The notes beneath the pieces were generated by a model, which saw nothing but the letters and a program-made list of their open reading frames with translations, did no database searches and was not told the origin of the DNA. 64,000 bases of DNA from Marasmius tenuissimus (taxonomy: Eukaryota; Basidiomycota; Agaricomycetes; Agaricales; Marasmiaceae): the NCBI GenBank assembly GCA_029532415.1, contig JAQOTA010000060.1:248001-312000 (forward strand), read 5' to 3'. The translations under genes were made by a program, and so were the position numbers. This document shows, in pieces, positions 23,121 to 34,379 of this stretch. The stretch's first letter is position 1. The number at the start of each line of letters is the position of its first letter.

Positions 23121-24830
23121 GTTTGGGGCGACGTTATCGAGGGAGGACTGCCACCATGAGTTATCTTGGCAGGTCAGTTTGAGAGTGGGGATGGAGGCCC
23201 TGAGCCGGAGAATCGTGCATGTAGCGCAGTACATTCCTCGAGCGAGATCTAGTGTGGATTGGGACACGGAAGAACCGGGAGCGTGCCATCGTTAGGTGAT
23301 TCATTCTTTGAGGTACGGCCTTGAGTTTTTCCTGTGGTTTCTGTAGTCTCGAAGCGATGATTCATGATGATAATCGCTGGTAGAATGGAAGACAGGTTCT
23401 TGAGAAAGGTCCGGAACGGTATTGGTATTGACAACAAACCCACCTCGCTGACACCCGAGCTCTCTCTGGCGAGCTACATATCACGGAACTCATCGTCGTA
23501 TAGAGAGCCTCGATGACTATTTTCGAAGGTAGAGGGAACTGTTTTCGATGTGCAGGCGGCGATAAGAACACTGATTCTGGGGGTCTGGTGAGTGCCGTCG
23601 GTAGCCCAGTTATATATCCTACGTATATCGGGGTGTCGAATTTAGAACTGGAAGAGGACGACTGAACGTAGTGACACACCTCTCTGTATTGACCCGCTGT
23701 GGTCCTGAGCACTCAAACAGCCCGCCGCCCACAAACATTCGTGCGATACCCGTCCAAAAGCGAATTTATTTGGCGAGGTCATAGAAGTCGCCCAAACCGG
23801 CACCTTCGGGTAGTATGAACTGAAAAGGGTGGAACGAGTCAGCCTTCCTAGCATGCAGATCCATTTCAAGCCAAGCACTCACCAAGAAGAGCGGGCTTTA
23901 GGGTTCAGTTTTTGACATGATAGGAAGACTCAAGTTGGTTCTCAATCAACGAGGGGCGATAGCGATGTCGTGATTCCGACCCCGACTCTCTTGATAGCTG
24001 AACATCGGGATCCTACAAGCTTCATGTCCCAAGACCCGTCTGTATCGACCTTCCCCCTCAACTCCAGTCTTCAGCTCGTTATTGGCTCTTGACCACCATC
24101 TCGTCCCGTCGTTGAACGTTGACCGCGTGTGAACTGGGTCAGGTTCTCTTGCCATAGGAAATGGTCGAGCTGGAAACAGATAACGCGTTTGGCGAGAGGA
24201 CTCGAGTTTTGAGTGGTCACAGAAATTGAGCTGACCAGAAAGATTTAGGGAGAGGATGAAAAAGGATAGGTTTGAGGTACAGACCGTATTATGAATCTAA
24301 TGAGATGGCCCGACGTCGAGGGCCGTAGGCCAGCCAAAAAGAGCGCCAAAGAATCATGTGGATGGATGTGGACAAAAATGCATGTGGACAAAACACGACT
24401 CGGCCTTAGATCATAAGCAGGGGTCTGAGGTGATCCTGGTCTAACGCGGGCTTTTATCACTTCTGCATGGATATCATCTTTGATAATCTGTGAATGTGGA
24501 GGATGGCCGAAATGAGAGCGAGGCGAACGTGAGGGTGGGAGGAGAAAGAGATTCAAGAAGCGCCCAATCAAACACGCTCTACCGTTCAATTGACTGTCAT
24601 GACGCGCAGAAACCTTCGCGACAATGACCATTCTTCTCGCATCCGACTCAGAAATATACTCTTCTCTTGGCTTCTGCATACCTTGAACACCGACGAATTG
24701 GAGGCTGCCCATCCCTTTCTTCATATCCCCGCCAGTTTCTCTCGATGATGGACACGATCTTGGAGCAGTGGTGAATTCATGACCACCGTGACAGAGGGAA
24801 ACGCGTCGAGGAAAGTCCACTTGGGAAGAA
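22590..24830. repeat. Segmental repeat, copy gamma (fullest copy)
   Basis: It contains every sub-block seen separately in alpha and beta, including both the 23.67-23.87 kb part (missing from alpha) and the 23.87-24.40 kb part (missing from beta). The right end matches at aattcatgaccaccgtg (24773; 15506). It lies to the left of the second NACHT gene, as beta does for the first. Confidence 0.65.
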
Positions 24831-26088
24831 CGATAACGAATGGGAAAGACATGGGTCAGAACGTACGCGGAGAGACCATGGCAGAGGTCGGAATAGGACA
24901 CCGGCATTTTCGCCAGTATTTGGCCACCAAGATTCTCCCTCGTACAAAGTGGATACGAATCGATGATGCAGGCTATAGCGATGAAATTCGGCTGTGGGTC
25001 CTTTCCTCTTACCAGCGGTCCGAGTCGCAACGTTCTGATACTCTCGACATCCGCCTCTGGTTGCCAATCAGTTTTTAACCAATCGCACTCTTACATTCAC
25101 GGGATTCCTTCCTATGCACGCCACTTGAGTTGGGAGGAGACGTTGAGTGATGTTAGTTTCCCGACGTACGTGGCCCTCCCCCTTGATTGACCGCCTTTTA
25201 GGCTGATTATTCGTGTGTTTCAAGGCCACCTCGCCACCTCGACATCATTCAAACCTTCCACCTAAACTACCACAACGCTTCTAACCCAAATATCCGGGCT
25301 CACTTTCATTTGATCCTCAATAACCACTGGATGCGGATATCATCTCGACAACGCCGCGTAGACGAGGCACCACGGGCATTCGGCTCTTCTCCCCTCTCTC
25401 GTTGCGACACCAACTCGTCCGCCTGATTAATTGATTCCCCATCGGCATGCGGTCGCAAGCGGCTCTTTGGAAGCTCTAATCTCCTATCTCATATCGGTAG
25501 ACCTATTTCGTCCACGCTAGGTGTTCTTCAGGGCTGCTCATTACTGGGTAGTACGCTCATCTGTGTTGGCTTCAAGAGGTGTGTGTGTCTGCTAGGTTAA
25601 ATTCACCGATGCTTGCTTCTTGTCTGTTTACTAACCATTGTCTTTCTTGTAGACTGATCCCAGACCTCAAGCTTCTACAGCTAGTGGTTGCTTCACCCTC
25701 TGGGACTCCACTCGGAATTTGCAACCCCATTACACTCTATTCGGGATGAAAGAGAAGGCAATCGGGCTACGCACCGCCTGGATCGGGTTGAAGCCGTCCA
25801 AGCCGTGGCGTGAGTACTTCTGTGCCCAGTGACACGGCGGCGCTTTCGTTGTTGGAACTTGAGGGTCAGCTGCTTTATTGCTGTTCGAAAAGACTTAGAA
25901 AACATCGCACGGTCGCAATGTGTTACGTGTACCGCTTTCACCACTACCACCACCATCTCATCGAATATACTCCTTGTTTCGCCTTCAATTTCGACCTCCG
26001 GCTTTGGCTGGCGTGCTCATTTTCTGCGGGTGGCGCATTGCAGTCAAACCCCCCCCTCTGGTGCACCCAAAACCCCCATGAAAGGCCA
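24831..26088. other. 5' region of the second NACHT gene
   Basis: No intact gene is visible. A segment around 25650-25735 reads LIPDLKLLQLVVASPSG, which could be a leftover of another gene, but the match is too short to name. The last few hundred bases resemble the C/T-rich flank of NACHT gene 1. Confidence 0.4.
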
Positions 26089-28568
26089 ATGTCCACGCAA
26101 AATATCAATAGTGGTCGGGGTACGCAGAACAATAACAATGCGGCGCAGCAGAACATCAACTATGGAGGAGGGCAGGTGAACAATTTCAACATAGCGGTCT
26201 CCGAACGTGCGTTTCTGGTGTTTCATTTCGACTCGAAAATGTTTCTGAACGTTGTTCTTGTTTCAGCGCTCAAACACCTCTGGGATAAAATTGCCGGCGT
26301 TGGGGCTTCGCACAAAGCAGAGCACCAGTTTACTCGTGGGGCGTGCCTCGAAGGGACTCGTGAGGCGGTTCTGGCCATCCTTCGCGAATGGGGGTTGACA
26401 GAAGAGCAACTTCTCCCAATATGCTGGCTCTCGGGTGCCGCTGGCGTTGGAAAGTCTTCGATTGCCCTGACCATCGCCAAGTTTTACGAAGAAAAGGGTG
26501 TCCTGGTCTCTTCGTTCTTCTTCTTCCGGTCCGATCACAAACGCAACACCCCTTCTGCTCTGATTCCCACCATTGCTTATGGACTCGCTACGACAATACC
26601 ACTCATGCGGAATTCCATTGAAGAGAGGATATCGAGAGACCCTGCGATTTTGGACGCCGCATTGCAATTGGAGGAGCAGTTTCGAGAGCTGGTTATTGAA
26701 CCCGCCTTGAAGTGGAGTGAGCAGAGCGCTCTTTCGGGTTCTCCAGCCAGCCCCCAGATTGTCATCCTTGACGGACTGGACGAGTGCGGCGACGAGGACA
26801 CCCAGTTGCGAATCCTTGACATCATCCGGTCCGCTTACGAGCAGATTCCTCAATTCCCTTTGCGGTTCTTGATTTGCAGTCGACCGGAGGCTTGGATTCG
26901 GGAGGAATTCGTCGCTGAACGTCTGCGTAAACTTTCGAAGAACATCGTTCTGGACGAGGCCTTCATGCCCGACAGAGACATCACGCGATACTACCTTCAC
27001 CACTTCCAGGAGATTGTAGATGGCCGGAAGTACAACCAGATCCGTTTCCCGAGCCCCTGGCCTTCACAGACGGAACTTGAAATCCTGGTGGAGAGAACCT
27101 GCGGCCAGTTTGTCTATGCAGCGACAGTGATCAGATTCATCACACTCGCGTATGAACATCCCATTAATCAGCTCCGTATCATCCTCGACAGGACACTACC
27201 TCGCCGTGGAACATCGCCATATCAACAGCTCGATGTGCTGTATGATCTCATCCTCAGCGTCCATCCAAACCGTGAGGATTTCTTCTATGTCCTTGCCGCT
27301 GTCTTTGTCCTCTCGAAATATTTGAGATCCCCCGCATGTATCGAGTTGGTGCTAGGACTTCCTGAGGGACAAGTGGCGTTGACGTTACGTGGTATGCACT
27401 CGGTCCTAGTCATCAATGGCCCGGAAGATGAGATCGGTGTTCACCACACCTCGTTCAGTGATTATCTGCACGACCGGACCAGATCACTCGAATTCTATAT
27501 CGACGTGGAAGAACAGAGGCTTCGCATCGCGCGACAGTGGCTCCAGAACCTCACAGCCGATAGGATCCAGACTTACAGGTGAGGATCTACTCATCCCCTA
27601 TCTCCAGGCTCTACGTATTTTAAACCCCTTCTCTATTGTAGCCCCACTGGCCAACTCTACGGCCAACATACCAAGCCCTTCTTTATCGAATGGATTCCGT
27701 TTTGCGCGTCAATTACCAAAGGAAGCTGGGAAATACTAGTGGATGTGCAACACGTTGACCTTGCGTCTGTATGTATGGCGTCCGCCGAGGACCGAGATTG
27801 GGAAAGGAAGTTTGGCCCCTTACTACCATTGCTGGAGAACTGTGCAAGTCTGGCCAGACTTCATCTCCCCTATCATAGTACTGACTTCTACTCTTTATTA
27901 CTAGGATGTTCCCGAGCACGGAAGCGATGAGGACAAGGAGTGTCTCGTCCAAAAACTCAAGAAACGCCCCGAGTCTTTCCACCTCGAATGGCCTCCGGGT
28001 GTGTATCCGCCGGAAAACGCCGTGTTTTGGGTTGTCCAAGTTGCCGTAGGATGCTCCCATAATCTGGAGGCGCGAAGACCCAGTGATCCACACCAAATGC
28101 CATACCTCACAGACTGCCACTGTGATCTCTCTGGAGGAATCAGGTCAAGCGATCCACAGCACCTGGCATACCAGGAAGCTTGTCTGCGACTTGTCCGGAG
28201 TTACGTTTCTCGTCTCGAGGAGATTATCCAGAATCATTTGCGAGACGGAGAACTTGGCATGCCCCCGGCCTCGCAACATCTCTTCTACAACCTGGCCTGG
28301 TCGCCGCTCCTAAAACATTGCCATCTGGATACGGAGCTGCTTTCGCTCTGCCGCACGTTTTTTGAACTCGTAAAACGATGGATTGAGATGAGGGTCATTC
28401 CCCTCGACCGTGCAATGAAGGCAACGGTGCATCTGGCTGAATGGATTGAGGTGGGTACCGTTTCTCTGAGTGTTTGGATCCTTACTCATTGTCGGATTGT
28501 ACCGGTCAAATCAACCCTTTTTCAATAGACTTTCCCAGACAGGTTTACTGAAGAAGGGGAAGGTTTGA
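26089..28568 (+). CDS. NACHT-domain STAND NTPase (NLR-like), paralogue 2
   Basis: Exons are 26089-26206, 26267-27578, 27642-27843, 27905-28450 and 28539-28568, giving 735 residues, with intron positions identical to paralogue 1. The N-terminus (GRGTQNNNNAAQQNINYGG, then QVNNFNIAVSE) is more regular than in paralogue 1 and forms two G-Q-N-N-like units. Walker A GAAGVGKSS, Walker B VILDGLDECG and LICSRPEAW are all kept. The intron at 27844-27904 is GC-AG. The last exon adds TGLLKKGKV; without that splice translation ends at 28528. Compared with paralogue 1 the NTPase core is nearly collinear with scattered substitutions and a two-residue insertion, so the pair arose by tandem duplication and both remain open. 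The role in incompatibility or defence is inferred from the family only. Confidence 0.85.
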
Positions 28569-29305
28569 AAGCACAACTTCTTGCTTGGTTCATATACTAG
28601 ATTATGTGTCGTAGATTGGGTAATTTATATCGTGAATCATGTACATAGCAGGTTAGAATTTAGTGCGGCGGCGGCAGTACAATCAATAACGTAGAACTTT
28701 GCCCTATCTCTGCGATTGGTGTAGATGGTCCTCGGACGTAAGAGCGTATGTATGTAGCAATACCAGCCAGCTGGGGGCCAGAATCGAGTGTCGTTGCAAG
28801 TCGGTTGGAGGCTCCTATACCCATCAAGCTTCTTGCTGGTTGGACGTTCAAGTTTTCATGTCACGACCTTACCCAGACCGTTGATCGCCTCGAACACTTG
28901 GTCAAATAAGAATATATCCATTTTTGCGTACGTAGTCTACCATCTCAATCAAATAAGCCGACCGCCAGGTCAAACTTCGCTGTTAGCTCTTGCTGTACAT
29001 CGGCTAGCTCCCGAATCGTCCGCGCTTCCTGCAGACCTGTGCTAAACGGTTATATCACGAAGCCAGGCTGAACAAGTAGATATCAGGTCATAACTAACAG
29101 AGGAAGGCTGAGAGAGTGACTCACAAGACAACATGGGGGTGCTCAACACGACACGCATAGGCGGGCTAGAAAACAAACGATCAGCGCAGAGGGTCACGAT
29201 GAGAGCGATGTCCGTTGGCTTCGTCGCAGCCTATAAAATCTGCGACTACTGGTCCCTTGGGCCGCGAAGAGGCCGACATCATCCAAGGGGAAGGATTACT
29301 CACCT
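28569..29305. other. Interval right of NACHT gene 2
   Basis: The first part repeats the 3' flank of NACHT gene 1. On the minus strand, short exon-like pieces flanked by splice motifs occur (for example a piece reading QEARTIRELADVQQELTAKF near 28960-29035). They may be 3' exons of an unrecognised gene, but I cannot assemble one with confidence. Confidence 0.35.
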
Positions 29306-29593
29306 GTGGCCCATAACCTATTTCCCATTGACCAATTCCGTGCGCCGAGACGAGCCACTCCATCCACCCCACCCACTGCAGTGGCCGACCACAGCGAGCG
29401 AAGCGAACAAGGCGACCAGCTCGACGCCTCCCAAAGACAAATCGCCCAACTACCTCACCCGCCATGGCGGCCAACCACAGCGAGCTCGGATAGAAGAAGC
29501 AACGAGTCCCAGGAAATCCTACAGCTCTGGATATTAGGATTATTAGCGGCGTTGCGACTTGGAAGAACGAAGAAACAGCGTACTCAGGCTTAG
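29306..29593 (+). CDS. Possible small ORF, C-terminal hydrophobic segment, unknown
   Basis: A 95-codon plus-strand frame encodes a polar first half and a hydrophobic end (EILQLWILGLLAALRLGR followed by TKKQRTQA), like a tail-anchored or small organelle membrane protein. A second plus frame across the same bases (ending near 29537, with RHGGQPQRARIEEATSPRK) also looks protein-like. The real product may use both through a splice or a frameshift that I cannot place. Its stop overlaps the stop of the convergent acidic-protein gene by four bases. I do not recognise a family. Confidence 0.3.
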   Translation: MAHNLFPIDQFRAPRRATPSTPPTAVADHSERSEQGDQLDASQRQIAQLPHPPWRPTTASSDRRSNESQEILQLWILGLLAALRLGRTKKQRTQA

Positions 29594-30373
29594 AAGTAGC
29601 CCCATGGAATTCCATTCTGCCTCGCCCGCTCTTCCAAAGCTCCCAACATATCCACCATCGGAAGGTCCTCGTCCTCGATTTCGGCCTCCTCCATCTCCAT
29701 CGAAACGTCGTCTTCCCAGTCTTCGTCTTCGTCCTTGATGATGCCGAGGTCGCGTCGAATCTTGTCCATCTGTTGTCGGTGATCCTCTTCTTGCCGTTGG
29801 ATCTCGAACAAGAGCCGGCGTCTCTGGTCGTGAACAACCGGTCCCGAATGATGCTCGCGGACCCTCTTGACAGCGGGGAGCACCTCTTCAGGGACCTGTA
29901 TAAAGGCGATATGGGTTAAAGGTCGTAAACTTGACGAAGAGAGGTCGGGGCATACCGGAATGTCAGACTGAGACACATATCCAGAGCCCTGGAAGACGAC
30001 GACGTCCGAAGTGTCGAGGACCTACAAAGGCGATAGTCAAGACATGTGCACCAAATGAACAAGAGAGATGATCACCTCGCATCCCAGATTGTACAGGAAG
30101 CTGTCGTCCTCGAAGTCGCGGTCGACGGGCCTGTCAAAGAGATAAGAGTCGTCCACGCCGGCCTGAGACAACGACGACGATAATATCAGTCAGTAAAGCA
30201 CGACGATGAGGAAGGCGAGTACTCACAGCGTCCAGGAAGCTCGACTCGTCCCACTCGAGGTCCTGGTTGTGAACGCCTGCGATGAACGACCTGTAGGAGA
30301 AAGAGGCTGTCAGCGCTGCGATGGACGACGAGGACGCAGAGAAAGACAGAGAACACGATGTAGCAAGCGACAT
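29590..30373 (-). CDS. Small acidic protein, unknown
   Basis: Four exons join in frame: 30373-30227, 30162-30076, 30021-29956 and 29895-29590, giving 201 residues. All introns are GT-AG and 55-65 nt long. The N-terminus is Ser/Ala rich; the middle has DLEWDESSFLDA and DRDFEDDSFLYNLG. The C-terminal half contains a basic/charged helix (RRRLLFEIQRQEEDHRQQM) then an acidic stretch (DEDEDWEDDVSMEMEEAE). The first 50 bases could instead contain an intron ending at the TACAG before SFIAGV. I recognise no domain; charge pattern and low complexity suggest a disordered or coiled-coil protein. Confidence 0.6.
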
Positions 30374-31192
30374 GCTGTATCGTAGGTATATAGGATGTAG
30401 GTAGGCGGTAGGTAGTTTGTAAGTAGCTGGTAAGCTAAGTGTATAGTACTGGTAGGTACAGAGATCCTGAAGTACAAGTCCTCGTAAGGAGAACTAGTTC
30501 AACCTGATCTGGGGAATATCGACGTTGGGCCCCCCATTTTATAGGAAAATCTTGTTTGGTTCTTTGTTTATGTTGAGGGTAGGTCAGAGTTGCGAATGTG
30601 AGACAGTGCACGCCAAGGAATGTATTCCGGAGGGATAGAGTACAGAAAACGCGAAAATATACGAGGGAGCGCGCTCGAGAGTCGAGATGGAAGCTGAACA
30701 TGCTGGCGGAGGTCAAAGCACATCCATCACGTAAATTTGAGATCTCCTGATTGGCATGATGACGAGGAGTAACTCAGGGTAAATTCACCCGTGCTCACAA
30801 GACCAGCCGATGTGGCTGTGATCTCCTGCCGGTTTTGTGCACGGTCGCAGAGCGAGAATTTCGCTCGCCTCACAGTTCACTCCCTCAAGTTACAAGTCTG
30901 AGGACCATATATATCAGCCGTAGACATAAGTAGGGCAGAATACTACATTATTGTAGTACCGCCATCGTGATAAATTTTAACCCCCACGACCACGACTATT
31001 AACACCTCCCGATCTCTTCAAAGCTCTTCAACCAATCTTCAACTTCACAGCGAGTAAGCTTTCAGCTCAGAGGCCATGGAGTGTAAACGGGGTACAGGGA
31101 CTTCGGAGACAGAGGCAAAGAGCTGGGGTTGGAGATGACATCTACTATTTAGCAACATGTGGAACCGTATCTGGATCGTCGAGATTCTATGG
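30374..31192. other. Intergenic interval
   Basis: This holds the upstream region of the acidic-protein gene (short direct GTAGGTA-like tracts at 30370-30450) and the 3' flank of the membrane-protein gene. No further gene is seen. Confidence 0.5.
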
Positions 31193-31869
31193 TCACTGAT
31201 TTGACTTGCACCCACAATTGCGCTTGCAACTCCAGCAATATTCGAGTTGTTTGATACCCTTCTCAACATCGTGACCTTGGGGGCGAGGGCGGCGGATGCT
31301 ATTGCTGAGCGTGGTAATCTCTTCCGGTGAAAAGTACTCCCCATTCGCCCAACAAACGACCTCCAGATCAGGATCGAACAACAACGCATACGTTCCCAGT
31401 GTTCCATACACAATATACAGAAGCGACGACATCGAGCAGATCGACACCAATGGTGGAAGGATAAACGCCCATCCGAGGTTCAGTGGTTTGCCGTCCATGA
31501 GGTAGAACATCATCATTCCTATTGCAAATGTTATAAGGGTGTCACCAGTTTGAGAACAAACGACGATTCATGCAGGGCTAGCACTCACCCCAGAGTGAAA
31601 ATGTTTGATAATGCAGTCCATTCCAAGGCTCCGTCCTCTTCTCCCACCCAAGTCCACTCAGATGCGTCGTCACATAAAGGCCTTCGGCGTAGTAGCTACT
31701 AGCAGATGATCAGGTCCGCCGGCTCGGTGACGGGGCGTACATAGTGGTTGTGGAACATGATAATAGGAGCGATGAGGGTGATGAGGCATAAAATTCTAAG
31801 GCAGAGGTCTTGAGGAGAGTCGGTGGAGAACTTGAGTAGGACAATTTTGCGGTCATTCGTGTGCGCCAT
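31193..31869 (-). pseudogene. Multi-pass membrane protein gene with a frame break
   Basis: From ATG 31869 the minus strand encodes IVLLKFSTDSPQDLC, a hydrophobic segment (RILCLITLIAPIIMF) and HNHYVRPVTEPADLI, then hits two adjacent TAG codons near 31700. The continuation (GLYVTTHLSGLGWEKRTEPW) is in another frame. An intron from GTACGC to the AG before GCC would remove the stops but leaves the frame one base off. A GT-AG intron then leads to the last exon (31516-31193), with WAFILPPLVSICSMSSLLYI and a Cys-rich end. A related fragment at 10.5 kb joins in frame at this intron, so a single-base loss here is likely. Function unknown. Confidence 0.5.
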
Positions 31870-32236
31870 GGTGATTGCCAGTGCGCAAGTGATGAAAGCG
31901 AAAGAAATGGAACGTTTGGATTACTAATGGCCAGCATAAGAGACATGAGTTCCCCGCCCGCGCTCCTAACTTGAGCCATTGCCAGGACGCGTTACGCACT
32001 CGAAATGATATGCCACCACAAGTTTCAGGTAGATTTTTCGATAATACCCAGACTTTACGCCAGCTAATTGGCGCAATACGCGTCCAGAGGATGATTCAAG
32101 GCAAGAGGTTCACGATCCCCAAAACAGAACGTGCATGCTACATCCACTGGTCAAAGTCGAAACTTTGAGCCGCTAAATACGACTATCATACATATACACA
32201 TAATCATATGCTCACGACCGATTGAAATATCAGGTA
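31870..32236. other. Intergenic interval
   Basis: Nothing recognised between the membrane-protein gene and the dehydrogenase stop codon. Confidence 0.5.
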
Positions 32237-34095
32237 CTAATTAGATTCCACCGGGACATCGGGGCCAGAGATGATGACTTTAATTACGCCCTTGCCGTCC
32301 TCACTCTTCCCTTGACGAGTAGCCTTGAAAGCTTCAATAGCATCGGTGAACGGGTATCTGAAATATCTAGAGGTTAGTAGCTGAAGGTGAGTTCTTGACC
32401 GATCGACTGACCTATGGGTTACAAGGGGCTTGAGATCAATCTTCCCCTGCGAAACCAAGGCGATGGCAAGGGCATAGTCGCCGGGCTGTAGACCTCGTTC
32501 AGCGAGGGTGTCACGGGGAGAAAAACCTTACATACCCCATATCGGAAAGAGCCTTTGAAGACCAGTTCTTTAACCATCACCATCCCGAGGTCGATGGTTA
32601 TGTTGGGGTTTCCCATTCCGACCTGTTCATTGGCGAGAGAAGCCGTCAATACACACGCACACATCTTGCATCGATTTGACTACCACGAACCTGAACATAA
32701 GTTCCACCGATCTTCACAACGAACAAGGCAGTCTGGATGGAGACCTCTGCACCACTAGCGTCGATGACCAAATCGATGGCTTTCGGTCCACGATCCTCAA
32801 TTCCGAGTGTTTTCTTCATGTTCTCCGCGTTACGTCGGCTATAATCCATCCTTGCCTCACCCTCCGTAGGAGAGACGGGCAGATAAGGCTCGGCCCCCGC
32901 GTATTGTTTGGCAAACTCAAGTCGTGATTGGACGATATCGACAGCGATTATACGCGCGGCGCCCAGGGCCCTCGCTACGGCCATGCAAAGAAGCCCTACG
33001 GGACCGCAACCAAAGATCACAACGGATTGATTCGCACGGAAGCCACCGAGGTTCGAGACTGAATGTACTCCGACAGAAAGAGGTTCCATCTGTTCAGTGT
33101 ATTAAACCCGGAACGGAGAATCGAGGTGGGCTTTCGCGTACCATAGCTCCATCCTCCAACGAGACATGGTCTGGCAATGGATATACCAAGCTTCCAGGTA
33201 CACGATAATACCGTGCGAGAGTGCCGTCATAAGGCGGTGTAGCAGCGAAGATAATATCGGGACACAGCTGGAGAACTGGTCAGGGAAACGAAGAAAGAAG
33301 TCGTTAAGGTCCTACATACGTTGTATCGGCCAGCCTTGCAATCATTACAGTTTCCTGGGCAAAGAATCAACGAAAGGCTTCGCTTGATGGAATGTCGTAC
33401 GTACCACAAGTAGCACCTAATTGATAGATTGAAAAGGAAAAGGATGGATATATCTCGGAGGGAAGACACGGGGCCCGGCTCACCAGGCTCGACTGCTACT
33501 CTATCGCCAGGCTTGACGTGTTTGACCTTTTCCCCAACTAATTTTCATGAGATTAGGACGGACAGATAACCCTTATCGATCCACAGTACCTTTGGAGACG
33601 ACACCCGACGACTCATGGCCTATGGAGGATGTTAAGCAAGCGCACGAACGAATTCTTGTGAGGGACAACGTTACCAAGGACCTAGACATATGCGTAGCGT
33701 GTGAGATTAGAACGAAAATCTCCTAGGCGCGTAAAACATTCGCACCATTGGGGCCTTCAGCACAAAATCACCAATTCTTCCATGAGTCAAGTAGTGCACC
33801 TGTTGCGACTGAGAGTGTGCGCTTCGAACTTGGCGAGAGAACTAACGTCGGAGCCGCATATGCCTTTGAGGAGAAAAAAGGTTGGTGAGAATCCACCGCT
33901 AAGAGTGATGATTCCATTGTCCAACCGCACCTGTTTTCTTGACCTCGATGATCACATCGTACTCCGAGGAAACTAAACAATCGACTTGAGATCCAACTTC
34001 CGAGGGGTCTGGAGTGACTCACGGCTCGGAATGGGGCGGTCTTCATAGGCGACGTTTTCTACTGATTGGAGGACGAAGGAGGGGTTGTTTGACAT
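32237..34095 (-). CDS. Zinc-dependent medium-chain dehydrogenase (xylitol/sorbitol dehydrogenase type)
   Basis: About a dozen exons read from ATG 34095 join to a 376-residue protein without frameshift. Landmarks in order: EYDVIIEVKKTGICGSDVHY (catalytic-zinc Cys), GHESSGVV, the structural-zinc cluster CGNCNDCKAGRYNLC, the NAD-fold GCGPVGLLCMAV with AVDI after the second strand, and DLVIDASGAE. The family oxidises xylitol or sorbitol to the ketose with NAD+ in the cytosol, in pentose use; the exact polyol cannot be read here. One exon (33675-33681) is only 7 nt and supplies V-L-G before HESSG. The start is set by MSNNPSFVLQ, which resembles family N-termini. Three dead relatives lie at 13.3-14.0, 16.9-17.5 and 22.4-23.1 kb. 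Confidence 0.85.
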
Positions 34096-34379
34096 GATGG
34101 TTGTTGAGAACAGAAAGCAGAATCCAAGAAAACTCAAGTCTCACGCGTTAAACTGGAACCAAACGAGACCGGACCGCCAAACGGCCCGCTGGTTTCCGGT
34201 GCCTTGACGGTCCCGGACCAGGAAGTCGGACCATCGAGCAGGAGAAGCGCGAAATTCGGGGGCCGAGGCACATAAAGAGCACTGAAGAGTTACACCACGT
34301 ATATTACACGGAGGGAGATATGATCCACGACTTGGTATTCTTATAGTATGCCTTGTCAACGAGCCAAAGCCTCCTAGAG
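34096..34379. promoter_or_regulatory. Dehydrogenase promoter region
   Basis: This 284-bp interval lies between the dehydrogenase start (minus strand) and the stop of the GMC gene to the right. It contains GC-rich inverted pieces (34170-34220) but no motif I can name. Confidence 0.35.

Noticed and set aside
24245..25030. 261-codon minus-strand open frame
   Set aside because: It lies across repeat gamma and its end; the corresponding parts of alpha and beta are interrupted, and no domain is seen.
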